Part shown: one piece after another, positions 39,130 through 51,973 of the stretch | How positions within the stretch are numbered: position 1 is the first letter of the stretch | Layout: every line of letters starts with the position of its first letter | Source: Epiperipatus broadwayi | Lineage: Eukaryota; Onychophora; Udeonychophora; Euonychophora; Peripatidae | Direction of reading: 5' to 3' | DNA length: 64,000 nucleotides | Assembly (NCBI GenBank): GCA_028023455.1 | Contig: JAQFVV010012434.1 | Coordinates: forward strand, 8,649,761-8,713,760 | Made by a program: the position numbers and the translations under genes | The notes under the pieces: generated by a model | What the model was told of the DNA's origin: nothing | Seen by the model: only the letters and a program-made list of their open reading frames with translations | The model's database searches: none

Positions 39130-41300
39130 AACACTATCTTTTAACTTGTTAAAAGCAGCATCAACTTACTGGAGTTTGTTTTGTATTTCACTATGTAAAT
39201 CCACAATTTTTACTTAAAAAGCTACCAAGATATTTGTTTATATTCTCAAGTCAATAATCATCCAAACTAAAAATTGCTGAGGGTTTTTTTTTCTTCACTG
39301 CCTGATAATTTGAATTTTTTAATATCAATTATTAAATGAATATATTTTTTATATTGCATTTAGCATTTAAAATATTAAGTAGTTTTTTTTTTGTAGATTA
39401 TCTTTTGAAATAGCATATTGCAAATCTAGAATCCAAGATGGGGTTCTTTTTATTATTAAACTGAGTCAAATTTAAAAATTCCCTCATCAAGTCTACATCA
39501 TGTTTTGTTCCTTGATTTATTAGGATGCCTGTGAACAGTTTCAAAGAGAAAAGTAATAAAAATTAAAAACAACTTTGAAGCAAGTACAAATTCTTGTTTA
39601 ACATCAGTTTTCATTTCAAATGCTCAGATTTTTCATCTGTAATAATAATACTTTTTCTCATTCTATCATGCAGATGCTGTATAATGTGAATAAAATTTGA
39701 TAGATAACCACTTAATTTCAAACAGTGCCATAGAGACCTAATCAATTAATTGAATCAAATGTCTTTACCAAATCAACGAAAGTAATATATAAGTCACTCC
39801 TTTGTTATCAACACTTTTTTATATTTTTTATGGCAACAAATATATATAATGCTTCTTGATTTTCTAAAATCATATTCAAGTTCTGATACCCATCAATTTA
39901 TCTATTAAACAAAATACTTGAAAATATATTTATTGAAGTGGATAATATTATTCCATAATAAATACTGCAATCTTGTCTATTCTCTTTAATTTCAAAAATT
40001 GAAATAATAGAAGCATTCTTAAAGACAGGCAGCATAACGTTTTAAAGGTAACATACCATCCCCATATTTTAAAACTTTTCAAAATATATCTCATCAGAGT
40101 CTGCCATGATTCCATCTTAAGATTACAAAGAGCTGTTTGATTTCAGTAAGCTGGATGTCTTGGTCCAAATCTAAATGAATATATAAAATGATATATCATT
40201 AAAAGTCATCATCTCAATTTTTGTATTATTATTCAAAATTCAATTAAAATACTTTTTTCATTTATTCAAAATATCTTTGTCATAATATAATAGTGACCGT
40301 AATGAATTTAATAGAATTGAGATATGTTCATTGGTTTCAGTACATCAAAAAAAAAAAAAGACTAAAGTGGCCATGATCAGCAAATATCTGCATCTTAGTA
40401 AACATCTACATCTCCTTTGCAGTTTTAATATATCAATCATTTTTAAACTTTTATCAGTCAATTTTTAGCTTTAAATCTCTACATTGAATTTATTATTCTA
40501 CCAAGCAGAATATGACACATTTCTTTTAATCAAGTCACTAAAAATAAAATCATTATTGGAAAACTAATCATTGACTCTTCTTCTCTTTAGTGAATTTAAA
40601 AATAGATGTGCTTGAATTGATAGTACACTCTTTGATTAAGAGATGTGCATGCCTCAGTAATATTACAATCTTGAAAATTCAAATTAACAATTTTATCTAT
40701 TGAAATTTAGCAGAAATGTTTAATATTTTTAAAGAATGAACATTTTTCTTGTAAATATGATTGAAAAATATGGAATAAATTTTTTTTAAGCAATTAGTAT
40801 TTTAATTCTTGAATCATATTATGATCAATCCAACAATCTATATTTACAATATGAATTTCTTTTGTTTTGTGATTCCTAGCATATAATGTAATCTATTAAA
40901 ACTTATAGTATTGAGTGTGGGTACATTTATTTTATTTTATAGTAATTTTTCTAATTAAATGAAGTGTTTGGGAAAATCATTTCATGTATTATTCAAAAAT
41001 GTAGTAACAGCATATTTTAATTTATGCTACCAATAGTGTTATTTCCAGGAACTTTGAACAATTCTATTGTTTGTATGGACACATACATTAAAGTCTCCAT
41101 GAAAAAAAAATTGATCATTTAATGGTATTGTTGTAAGAATAAAATCTTTTTTCTCCGAGTTCTGTGAATCTAACTTTGGAGCATATGTACTGATAAAATA
41201 AACATGATACCATTATACAAGCCATGTTTCAACACCATTTATCTTACAATAATATATCAAACAATTTTAAAAATAGAAGATATAATAGACTTTAAAGCAA
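39130..41300 (-). pseudogene. decayed antisense APE-type LINE
   Basis: Reading on the minus strand, motifs appear in LINE order in broken frames. The endonuclease box HGDFNVCVH is at about 41087-41101 and the endonuclease C-terminal block with a (T/I)DHN-type histidine near 40821-40845. RT FVDLVKTFDS is at 39751-39780 and a VKQEFVLASKLF box (normally RQG..LAP.LF) at about 39548-39608. The following thumb region near 39190-39280 resembles that at 47.7 kb. The YADD/FADD box was not found. No continuous frame remains. The 113-codon plus-strand ORF at 41204-41545 partly overlaps this copy and is not a gene. Confidence 0.65.
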
Positions 41301-43680
41301 ACTCAACACCATGCAATCTTTTTTCACTGGTTGAGCTACCCTTTGAAAAAGTCTTTAGCTATCTGTTTATTATTTTAAATTTTCTTTATCTGGAAGATGA
41401 ATTTTACTATGAACAGCTAATATTGATAAATCTTGACAGCTTCCTATTTACCAAAGCTGTCTGCCATTCATATCTTGAAGAGTTTGTAAGATCACTCATT
41501 CAATATAGCCATATATTAAAAAAAATTAATGCTTACTTTGAATAGATTACCTGTTAAAATTACTATTTTTAGTATTTTAGTGATAAATTTGAGAACATAA
41601 CAATTTAGCCATACTTTATGACATGCATTTTTAGAACCCATTTTGTAGATTCATGTCATTTGCATGATAGGCATGAAGATTCTTTATTATGGCACATATA
41701 AAATCTTTAGCAAGCTGGAACTCCTGTCTCAAATCTGTTCACCCCAACTCATTAGTGATTCTAATGCCTTGAATGAAGATTACTATTAAAGAATGTCAGT
41801 TTTCTAAATCTGTTCAATAAATAGATAAAAAAAGGGAATTGGAATCAGAATTGTTATGTATGTGGTTAAAGAATAGAAAGCTAGTTTCACAAATACATAG
41901 TTCCATTACTAAAAGGGAAAGACCAATGTCATATGAGACTTATGACAGATTCAATACTAACATTAGTGATTGAAAACAGTAATAAAAAGGAGGCAGAAGA
42001 AATTTTGCCTCAGAAGCAATATCTTGCTGTAGCATTATTCTACATAAATAAGTATTCTTGTTTGTCCATTGTTTGTTATTCTTAGTTAACACACCTATCT
42101 AAAGATATTCTAACACACCTATAAAATGCATTGATAGCTTGAGTACTACAATTAGAAATGTTTGTTTACTGTTAAAATATGCTTTAAAAATGTTTGCTTT
42201 AAATTTTTTCATTTAAATTGCATTTTTTATTTTCAAATGCATTTTTATAAAACATTTCAAAGTTATCATTCACATTGCTAATCATTTTTTCCAATTATTA
42301 TAGAATGCATTTTTTTTACCAAATCAACTTTTTGTTATCCACTTTCCTAAACATTGTAAGCCCATTCTTATTCAATATTAATTAATGAAGATTTTCAGCA
42401 GCAGCTTAAAGTAGTTACTCAATACTTTTATTGGTTGTCATATCTAAGAATACTGAAACTTGTTATTTGTATACAAAATGCCCATATTATAACAAGTTAT
42501 TGTTAGCTGTAATAACTCAAATTTTTAGCCCATTATTCAAGAATTGGTACAATTATTTTATACAAATTCATGAATGTTATTTATTATTCCTTTAAGTAAA
42601 ACTGTTTTTTATATCAAGCATAATGTAGATACGTAAGTGCACAAATTATATATTATATAATACTAATCTTATGCATATGTTTCTATGTATGATTAATTAT
42701 TAGCGAATGTCAGATAATGTAAAAAAATTATCTACAAAATATTTTTGAATGACTTGGTGGTGAAAAAAAAAGAATATAAAGTGGGGGAGCTGAAAGACTG
42801 GATTGAGTAGTGAAAGAATTAAGAATATGAGGGGGAGGGGGAAATTGAAAGATTGTTTTAAAAAAAAAGTTTGACAGCATTGAGTAACAAGATTTAACAG
42901 CTACTAATTAGCCTCCAACTGTCAGCAAGGCAGAAAAAAATAATATATAAATCGCTTATACTGTAATATATTGTCACTGTTTGTGTGTTTATTTCCATTA
43001 ATTACTGTATTATCCATTCAACATATATTTTACACACTTATGCAGTATAAACACATGTGTATAATTACAAATAAAGAAAGAGATGATTAAAAATAATTTG
43101 TAAAAATTGATGAAGTTGTTTGCTTTATTCTAAAAAATCCACTGCCTAGTAAATGAAGTCCATTCAGTAAAATCTAATTCAAAATAAATATATTGTAAAC
43201 AGATATTTTACCATTTTTTCCTTATATATTCAAAAAAGATTTACAATTTGCATTTCATTATTATAAGGTAGTTTACAAAAAAAAATTTAATATTCTTTTA
43301 TTTAATTTACCTCTTTGTTTATTTATATGTCTATAAACTCTTGTAACTCAATTTTTGCTTAGTTGCTAATTTTCAATCTAGTTGAAATTTTGCATACTTG
43401 TGTATTGCCAATGATGATGCACTTTTTAGATATTGCAAATAATTTTAGCAAAAAGTTTGTATTTTTAATTTTCAATAGAAACAATTAATAATAGATAAAT
43501 TAAAGGGGGGGGGGATCACTAAAACAATACTAATTCACCATTCTATAGAGCAAAGTTATAGTTTTCTATATATAATAACTAACATCTTGAAAGCAAAATG
43601 TTATTGTGATATTGATCTTTTCACAAACTAATTACCATATGGTTTGTTCCTATTAAAAAACAATTACAAATAATGTTGCA
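41300..43680. other. AT-rich sequence, no gene recognised
   Basis: A purine-rich G/A stretch lies at 42770-42860 and a run of ten G at about 43505-43514. The upstream (5') end of the antisense LINE may reach into 41300-41900, but no motif shows this. Confidence 0.35.
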
Positions 43681-43683
43681 AAT

Positions 43684-45005
43684 AATAAACTGATTTAAAG
43701 ATCTGGCTGTTAAATAAAATCACACTCCACTTCTAGTATTAACAATGAATGGTTGACTTATTTAAAAGTAAGCTTTTAATATGAATAGCCAACTATAATT
43801 TTAAAATATTTATTAATGGAGAATGATGACTAGTCAAAGCAATATATGAAAATTAGCTTTCTTCCATCTAAATTACATATATAAAAATGCTACATTATTT
43901 AATTTGTATACCTTCATTTTCATTGAAAATTGATGAGTTTTTTTTAAAAAATGATAGATTTTAGCATAATGTTTTTATTGATGTAAAGTTGGAAAAAATC
44001 GAAGAGGCCAGCATTTTATGGACTATGGCTAACATCAAAAAATTTCTCCTTTGTTGTTCTAATTGAAAAAAATAACCAGAGAACTTTTGCATTCACCGAA
44101 AGATTTTGAAGTAAAATTTTAAATGTTTTTTTTTTGCTTGTTTATAAAATATTTTTCATTATTTTTACACACAAATCGGTTGTTTATTATAAAGAAATTC
44201 ACAAATAAATTATCAATTTATTCATCTTTTATTTACAGACTATAATATAAGAAAAAATGGCTGTGTTTATTAAGTCCTTATCTGTCAAAATTAAATTGTT
44301 AAAATATTTTAAAATATTGTAATTTTTGTAAGAAAAAAATCAGATTTTAAAGCAGAATTTGATAGAGTTATCATAAATCCACATTCATTCAAATTAAAAA
44401 AACTAAATAAAAATGAATTTATTCATTTTTAGTTTTAGTGTTTACATAAATGTGGAGTTTGTGGTACATTGTTACATTTTACAAGTCAGTTTTTAAATAT
44501 TTAAAAGGATCAAATATAATTTTTTTAGAATATTATTCACTTATAAAATTAAATTAAAAAGAAATTAAGTGCAATTTGTTGGCTTTTAATATAAAATATA
44601 AATTTTATAAAAACAGAAAGATTGAACATTTATGAAAATTCTCACCAGGTGATACAATAGAAAATGTCAGAATGCAAGAGAACTAATATTTATATCTATT
44701 TAAACTAATGTCCATTCATTATTTCAGGGCATTAAAAAAGATATTATTTCTTTCCTGAGATTTATTATTTGAACCTTTACTAATAATTAGCTGATTTAAA
44801 GATTTGGCTATTTAATAAAATCACACTCCATATTTATCATTATCAATGAATATTGCTGTATTTAAAATTAAGTTCCAAATATGAATGAATACTCATATTT
44901 TTAAAAGATTTATTTCATGGGTAATGTGAACTAGTCATTGTGCATGTGTGAAAGGTAGTTTTCTTCCATCTAAATTACAGATATAAAAATGGTATCTTAT
45001 TTAAT
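43684..45005 (+). repeat. pair of direct repeats about 1.1 kb apart
   Basis: 43684-43915 and 44786-45005 share colinear phrases: CTGATTTAAAGAT, AATAAAATCACACTCCA, TCTTCCATCTAAATTACA and GATATAAAAATG. I judge them roughly three-quarters identical. The intervening sequence has no recognised coding domain. They could be the diverged LTRs of a small non-autonomous element or a tandem duplication. Confidence 0.6.
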
Positions 45006-45983
45006 ATACATATGAAAAGTTTAGTGTCTAGAGCATCACTCTAAAGTTCTGAAGTTTTAATCTAATTAAAACTTTAAAAAAATGGTACCAAACAAGCTTA
45101 ATATTTTATTTATTAATTGGTGTCAATTGTTTATTGAAGTAATAGTCAGTAAGTAGGTATCTAATTAATGTTAACTGGCCTGATGATAAGGTTCTTCCTT
45201 TTCATTGTTTCTCTGTGAATGCATCTTGTGAGATTTTTTACATATAATGGGCTTTTAAATGTATTTTATCTTTATGATATATAAAGTCATGTTTTTTGGG
45301 AGTAACTGTGTTTAATAAAATAAAATTATAGTAAAATATTGTGTTTTGACATGGTAATACTTGCCCTCAACCTGGTAAAGTAAACATATTAATACAGTAA
45401 GAAACTTAATATCCTCAGTATTTGCTGTCCAGATTTTAGATGCTGAACTTTACACAGATTTCTCAAATACTAAAATCTTATTCTCATGCAATAATTATCA
45501 TCAGAAGATATTTAAGGAGACTATAGAAATTTTAAAAAAAAATTAATGTGCTAAAACAATAAAATTGCCATATATATAAAATAATTTCCTCACAAATTTA
45601 AAAAACATCCAAATTTAAAACAGACTATTCAACAAGCATGTAACACAATTATTATCTCTACAACAACCATGTGATTATTACTTTAACCAGTTGAAGGCAA
45701 GTGTTATCTTCTTAGAACATTGGTATTTTGCTTTAACTTTATTTCATTAAGCACAGTTGCTCCAGAAAACTGTCTTCTCTCTTTATCTAATTTTCTTATG
45801 TAAAAGCTTATCTGAAACACTTTAGGAAAAAAAACTGAATTTTCAAATCATTCATATTACTTTTTAAAGCCATTTTATTAAATAGATTTATATTATTTTA
45901 ATTGATATTTGTACCATCTTTCAATTTGCACATTGTCAATACTAACCCAGAGAGTGAAATATATAAATTTAAGATAAGTCCAG

Positions 45984-46488
45984 TGATTAATATTATGTAA
46001 TATATTAAGATTAATACTTAGACTACTGGTTTATTAAGTAAATGAAATTCTCTCAATCCAAAGCATAAGACAACTTTTTTTTAGAGAAAAGAATGGATCA
46101 TTTTCTCTCTTTACCTTTTTTTTTATATGTATAGAGGCTTATCTGAAGCACTTTAGAAAGAAAACCTGAATTTTTAAATCAATCATATTTTTAAAGCTAT
46201 TTTATTAAATTGTTTTATATTATTTTAATTGGTAATGTGTAAATTGAAAAATGTCACAGATCTAAATTAAAATAATATAAATCAGATTATGATTTAAAAA
46301 TTCATACTTTCTTTCCAAAGTTCATCAGATAAACCTCTATATAAGGAAATGAGGTAAAGTGATAAGGCGATCTGTTCCTTTCTATAAAACGTTTTATCTT
46401 CTGCTGTGGATTGAGAGTATTTCATTTATTTAATAAATCAATAGTTTGAATATTAATCTCAATGGATTACATAATATTAATCACTAAA
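45984..46488. mobile_element. ~500-bp foldback (near-palindromic) element
   Basis: The outer arms share GTGATTAATATTATGTAAT, then AATGAAAT.CTCTCAATCCA, and pair almost to the centre, where AATTAAAATAATATAAA faces its complement near 46210-46260. Parts of the left arm (CTTATCTGAA.CACTTTAG, AAACTGAATTTT) also occur as a direct copy at 45795-45960, so the locus holds three related segments. No ORF. Confidence 0.65.
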
Positions 46489-46580
46489 AATATCTGACAT
46501 ATATATATATATATATTGTTAAGTATAATAATGTGATCACATGATCACCATTTCATATGTTTATACATTCTGTTAATAAG

Positions 46581-46782
46581 AGTACCAAACTCTTTATACA
46601 GTAGTGCCACCAAGTGAAAGCCTTCATAATGAATGGATGCAGGAAGGTTTGTGCATAAAATTTTTATGTCATGGGGATGTTGAATAATAGGTGCTAAATA
46701 AGGATTTTATGCACAAACCTTCCTGCATCCATTGATTGTGTAGGCTTGCACTTGGTGGCACTACAGTGTAGAATTTGGTACT
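46581..46782. mobile_element. foldback MITE, copy B
   Basis: Terminal AGTACCAAA and TTTGGTACT, then CAGTAGTGCCACCAAGTG inverted on the right as CACTTGGTGGCACTAC. Internal GGATTTTATGCACAAACCTT is shared with copy A at 1526-1720. Outer ends differ from copy A, so the two are diverged members or subfamilies. Confidence 0.75.
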
Positions 46783-46874
46783 TTTATAATGAGTTGATTT
46801 GCTTTTTTATATTAAAAACCAAAGAAGTGTTTGTTTATTTATAGTTAAATCTAGTTTATTATAAATGCTTTAAC

Positions 46875-47083
46875 AGATATAGTGGACTTAATAGTGAACT
46901 TCATGCTCCCAAATCAAAATGCTTTAGATTTGCCTATATAATTAGAAAAATAGGTTGAAGATAAGAGTGTGAGCCACTCTTATCTTTATAGAGTCAAATC
47001 CTGTGTTTAGATTTGTAGAGGTCTCTCTTGTAATAAATTAAGCACTCAATGTGCATGTACTAAGGTTATAGCCTTATTTAAGT
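46875..47083. repeat. one-armed copy of the 38.7 kb element
   Basis: Matches the right arm of the 38653-39113 element in order: CAAAATGCTTTAGATTTG, CTATATAATTA, ATTTGTAGAGGTC and AAGGTTATAGCCTTATT. The opposite arm is absent. An antisense LINE fragment follows immediately, as at the first locus. Confidence 0.65.
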
Positions 47084-47099
47084 ACAAGTGCTTTAACAC

Positions 47100-47850
47100 A
47101 TTGTCTTGTTTAATTATATAAAAATTCGAATAATCAATTTTATTTAAAACTTAAAAAGAAAAAAAATACTAGTTTTCATTAGAACTTGTTATAATTCTTT
47201 TCTTTGCATAAATTATTTAAAGTCAGTTAGTCACTGGATTTCTGCTACTTCATCAATTAGCATTTTATCAAGTTCCATCTATGTCATCAGATTTGAGTAT
47301 TATGTTGAGTAGTTCAGAAATGAACACTGGTAAAAAGATCAACAATAAATGAAAGATGTTAGATTAGCCATATAATATTTTGAAATAATATTAAAAATAA
47401 TTTTTTGAGGTATTGTAATCAACTTACATGGTATTTGTAAATGTGGAGTTAGTCAGGTGATTGGTTTCATATGAAAAGAGTCAATAAATCTAATCTTTCT
47501 CCAATGTCTACTTTTGCACATGAGAATTCTTCCAAACAATAATTTAGTTAAAATAATAATTCCATGAATTAATGTAATTACAGAAGGTATTTTCTTATGA
47601 TGAATTTTGATGCCATCTTTTAGCTTATTAAAAGAAGCATCACATTGGAGTCTGTGCACTTCTAATTCCATCTTTTTTTCATATAAAATATCAAGATATT
47701 TAAATTGGTTTATATTCTTGAGTTGATAACCATCTGAACTAAAAGTTGCTGAAGAGTTTTATTACATTACTATCTGATAAAGAATTTGAGTTTTAAGAAT
47801 ATTAATTACAAAGTTTAAGCCAAATGCTCAATATAGTTTTCATTCAGTAC
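47100..47850 (-). pseudogene. antisense LINE fragment (RT thumb region)
   Basis: The minus strand reads SSDGYQLKNINQFKYLDILY and then EKKMELEVHRLQCDASFNKL across about 47610-47760, matching the F-K-Y-L-G thumb segment of LINE polymerases. A short open frame (47453-47671) covers its end. Upstream RT and endonuclease motifs were not found, so it is probably 5'-truncated. It is related to the copy at 39.1-41.3 kb. Confidence 0.6.
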
Positions 47851-48560
47851 TTAAATGAAGTTAGCTTGACTTTTAAGATTTCAATATTGAAAAATCTGCT
47901 AACAGCAATTGTTTAAGTGTTATTATGTCTATTAAAAAATTTTAAGTAGATTCTGAGAGTTATATAATAGTCACCTCATTGAGCCACCACATAATAAGAT
48001 ATTGGATATGGCCTAATATAACTATTTTTCAAAGATATTTAAATGTATCAAAAAACTTTATTAGAAACTTTCATATTCTATGCATGCTATATCTTTATGC
48101 AACTCTCATGAAAAACTTAATGGAGATAATGGTGAAAGAATGATAATTTAGAGCTAATTCTTATATTAAATACAAAGTAATATATATATATGATCAATAG
48201 ATGAAGCTTTACCAAGACCTCCAAACAAGCGTATTTGTTTACATAAATGTCAGAGTCAATATTCACTGTCTCTTTCATTTTGCTCCACCCTCAGATCAGC
48301 TGATTTCAAGCTGATTTGCTCTCATCAGTGAAGGGATAGGAGTTAGAAACTAAACCTAAATATTAACTCCAAGCGTTTATGCAAAACGTTTCAATCAGTT
48401 TGCAAGCATGAATTTTTTAGACACCTAAATGTCTTCAAATTCAGCCTATCAAACTAGATAGCTATGTGGGTCTGATAACAGTTCAGTTTCTCCACATAAT
48501 CAAAGCTTCTGCAATCTATATCATTGCAAGAAAACTTTAAAGTACATTTATGAAAAACAA

Positions 48561-48611
48561 AACATATATATATATATATATATATAGATATATATATATA
48601 TATATATATAT
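48561..48611. repeat. (TA)n microsatellite, LTR-element insertion site
   Basis: A TA run interrupted once (TAGATA) abuts the TG terminus of the 3' LTR. The last four bases are ATAT, the same 4-bp flank as at both ends of the solo LTR. Confidence 0.85.
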
Positions 48612-51498
48612 TGTACCCTTACTTCTTGATATATAAAATAGTTTAAAATACAACTAGCTCAGTTACATTATTATGTTTCATTAAAATTTGCATATCTATC
48701 TTTAATATACTTTTATATTATCATATCTTAATTAAATTTATTATCAATCATCAAAATCAATATAGTTCTAGATTATACTAATTAAATAAGTATTTATAAA
48801 ATTATGAGACTGCGAAGTAAAGTTACAAAGTAATAAGCAGATTTACACTGAGTCAATATCTTCCAAGATACTGTCTCAATGGCATAAGAATACTATCACT
48901 ACCCTATCACTTTACCACTACATCTATAGCATTCTTATGGCTTTTAAATGAAATAAATTATCTTTAATAATACTAAAATAATTCCTAACTTAAACTTAAA
49001 ATATAATTAAATAATCTCAGGTTCTTCTAAGTTGTTTTAAAATAATAATAACTCATGTAAATAAGTATGATGTGGGATTTTATATCAAACTTAAATACAC
49101 CTAACTTATTTTAATAATAATAATAAATAATAATCTTAAAGTGTAATTTAATCTCATCTATTTCTATGATATAATTAATCACTAAATAAATAAATAATTA
49201 TATGTAGATCTTTTATTTCATATGGTATCTTCATTTTAAAATAGATCAAAATCTTAGACTTAATAATCTGTGGCAATAAACAATATTGTATTCTTATAAT
49301 GTGTATTATAATCATCTTATGACCATTGCAATATTTTATGTTCATGTCAATCAATTCTTATAAAATAATGTTAAGCAAATATGGTATTCAATTCTAAGTA
49401 ATAATAACAAATTCAATTTTGTGCAAATATTATGTTTATTTCAAATCATCTGATGTCAAAATGCTGAGGTGAAAAATAAGGAAACTCGACACACTTTTAA
49501 AACAAATTAACAAATTTATTTACAATAACTTCAAATAAAATTTATTTACACTATTTACAGTTTTAACTTATGACAACAAATAAAATAAAAATAGGAATAC
49601 AAATATAAGAGGCTTACACTGTTATTAACTTATGTACTTAATAAGGAATTACACATTCCTTCAAATGCTATATTAATAATATTACAGTGTATTTTTCTTA
49701 AAACTTAGATTTAAAAATAAATAGTTGTACTTTAATTACTACAAATAACAATATGTTAAGACTATTTATGTAGCATGTGTACATAATGTAGCTTTACCTA
49801 TTAAATAACTACATTACTTAAATATCATTTATAATATATTATAATGTATTCACTTTATTACTAGCATTGCTTAATATCTGTATATAAAATCAATATCTCT
49901 TTATAATGTAAGACAAATGATTGGCTATAATTATATTCCACCTAATGTAATTTCTGTTATATGTTTTATAAAATATGCATTCTACTTTTGTATTATTCAA
50001 ATAATAATATTTAAATCATTTATCAATTTTAAATTCATAAAACATTACATTAGATAAATTTTATGATTCCTTTCTGTGTAAAATCATTATTTTACCCTAT
50101 GTGCTTTACTAACCTTTCTAATAAATTTCTATCTATAAAACATATTCTAAACTTAATTAAAACATTTTCCGGAAAACAAATATCAACTTCAAATGAAATA
50201 TTCATTATCCAAATTACTCATACTATATTGTCTATACTTAGTAAACTTTTCAATCTAAATATAGGCTTCTACTCATAACGTAACTTAACTTACTCAATAA
50301 ACAAAATACACAAAAATATAGACTTTTAAAATCCTTTTCTAAATTGCAAAAATAAAATAATTACTTAGATAAATCATAAACATCATTTAAATACTAAGCA
50401 TAAATAAAAATATCAAAATTATTTACGAAAGAATCATATAATCATTTCTAAGCTTTTACGTAATGTTGTATTATGTTTATATTATAAATTAAAAAAATTA
50501 TGCATATTTTAATAAAGTTTATTGTCAATATAATGTATGTGTTTTCATAATATATTTATCCATTCATTCTACAACAACATAATATTCAGTTGATCTAAAG
50601 AAAAAACATATTAAATTCATTAAAAATCATTATACAATATTTTTTACCATAATAATAATATTGTCCATTCTGCTATCCAGTATTCTTCGGAATTTGCAGC
50701 TTCATAAAATAAAAAATCATTCACATTTTCACTCATAAACATTCATTAGAATATTCCGTGTTATATTAATTATAAAAATAAGTTTATGTAATTAATTATT
50801 ATATTATTTTTAAGTTACTATTTAATAAATGTACCTAACCTACTTTTTAAAAGTTTAATAATATTTAAATTTTATGTTAAATAAATAAAATAAAGTCATA
50901 TTACATAGTCCATCGTCGATTTTTATCCTACCATAAAAGTTCTAACAAATATCCTCCGTATAAAGTCAATAAAACACTATTTCCTGTTCCGTTGTATCAC
51001 GTGCTTCTTGAAAGTTTATAATAAAATGATAACGTTTATTTTTTTAAAAAAAAAATAATAAGTTCCACAAGAAAACAAATAAAATTCAAAAATAGTTTAT
51101 AAATTCTGGATCCAGTTCTTCATAGATTATTATTCAAAAAGTTATTATTTCAAAACTAAGTTATAATTTATAAAATTATCCTTCAATTATTGTAAACTAA
51201 CTTAGTTTGGCTTGGCTTAGTTTAACTTGATTTGAATATCCATGGATTACTTGCGCATTTGTAAATACCATATTCCGGTAAGAATTAATTTTTCCATCTA
51301 TAACGTCCAGCGTTTAGATAACTTTAAATAAAATAATTTTATTATATTACGATTTTTTAAAATACTTATACTTATAATATATTTGCCTTTTCAAATTATC
51401 AATCTCTAGTCTTTTAAGCATAAAGACTTAACGAGGCAAGTATTTATTTAAAATTACTACTGTATCTTATATCTTTCCTTAAGATACATATTTTACTT

Positions 51499-51711
51499 CT
51501 ATAATTTGTCAAAATACTTTCTTTTACAGAAATATTTATATTTCTTTAAAATATCTATTAGTAATAGACAATAGTAATTTAACTTTTGAAAACTATTTTT
51601 AGTCCAAAATACTACTTTTCTCCATCTTGTAGTTTTATGTACTAATCCAGCGTCTGTTACTTTTATAGCATAAAGTTTCTGATATATTTCTCCGATGTGT
51701 GAGGTTTCCAT
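51499..51711 (-). other. 70-codon leader ORF in the 3' LTR
   Basis: An ATG-started frame (METSHIGEIYQKLY...) about 230 bases downstream of the TATA box, in transcript orientation, preceded by at least one shorter upstream frame (ATG at 51790). The same frame exists in the 5' LTR at 62695-62907. No known domain is visible and there is no clear counterpart in the solo LTR. It may be a chance upstream ORF. Confidence 0.25.
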
Positions 51712-51938
51712 TGATTATTTGTACGTAAATTGAGTTTCGATATTGAGAAGACGATAGGGAATTATTAAGTTACTCCTGCATACTTATCATTTAAAATTAT
51801 AAAATTATATACAATAACACTCTTATGATTTTAAAACTGATTTTAAGAGCGTTTATAAATTTACTCAGCTATTTTTTTAATAGCACAAACGACTTAGAAG
51901 TTTTATTGTAGAGAGACCCCCTCAACAATTGAATCCAG

Positions 51939-51973
51939 CTTATATACTGCCAGAAACTCCTTATCTGATTGGT
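51939..51973 (-). promoter_or_regulatory. CCAAT and TATA boxes, 3' LTR
   Basis: On the element strand ACCAATCAGA (51964-51973) precedes TATATAAG (51939-51946). A purine/pyrimidine-mixed segment with GAGGGGGTCTCTC about 30 bases downstream would hold the RNA start. CCAATCAGA is the classical extended CCAAT box. Confidence 0.7.

Noticed and set aside
42770-43514. Purine-rich stretch and a run of ten G as possible G-quadruplex
   Set aside because: Only one long G-run; four spaced G-tracts are not present.
50063-50278. 71-codon plus-strand ORF, repeated at 61263-61478
   Set aside because: It lies inside the LTRs on the antisense strand, has no known domain, and its conservation follows from the LTRs being recent duplicates.
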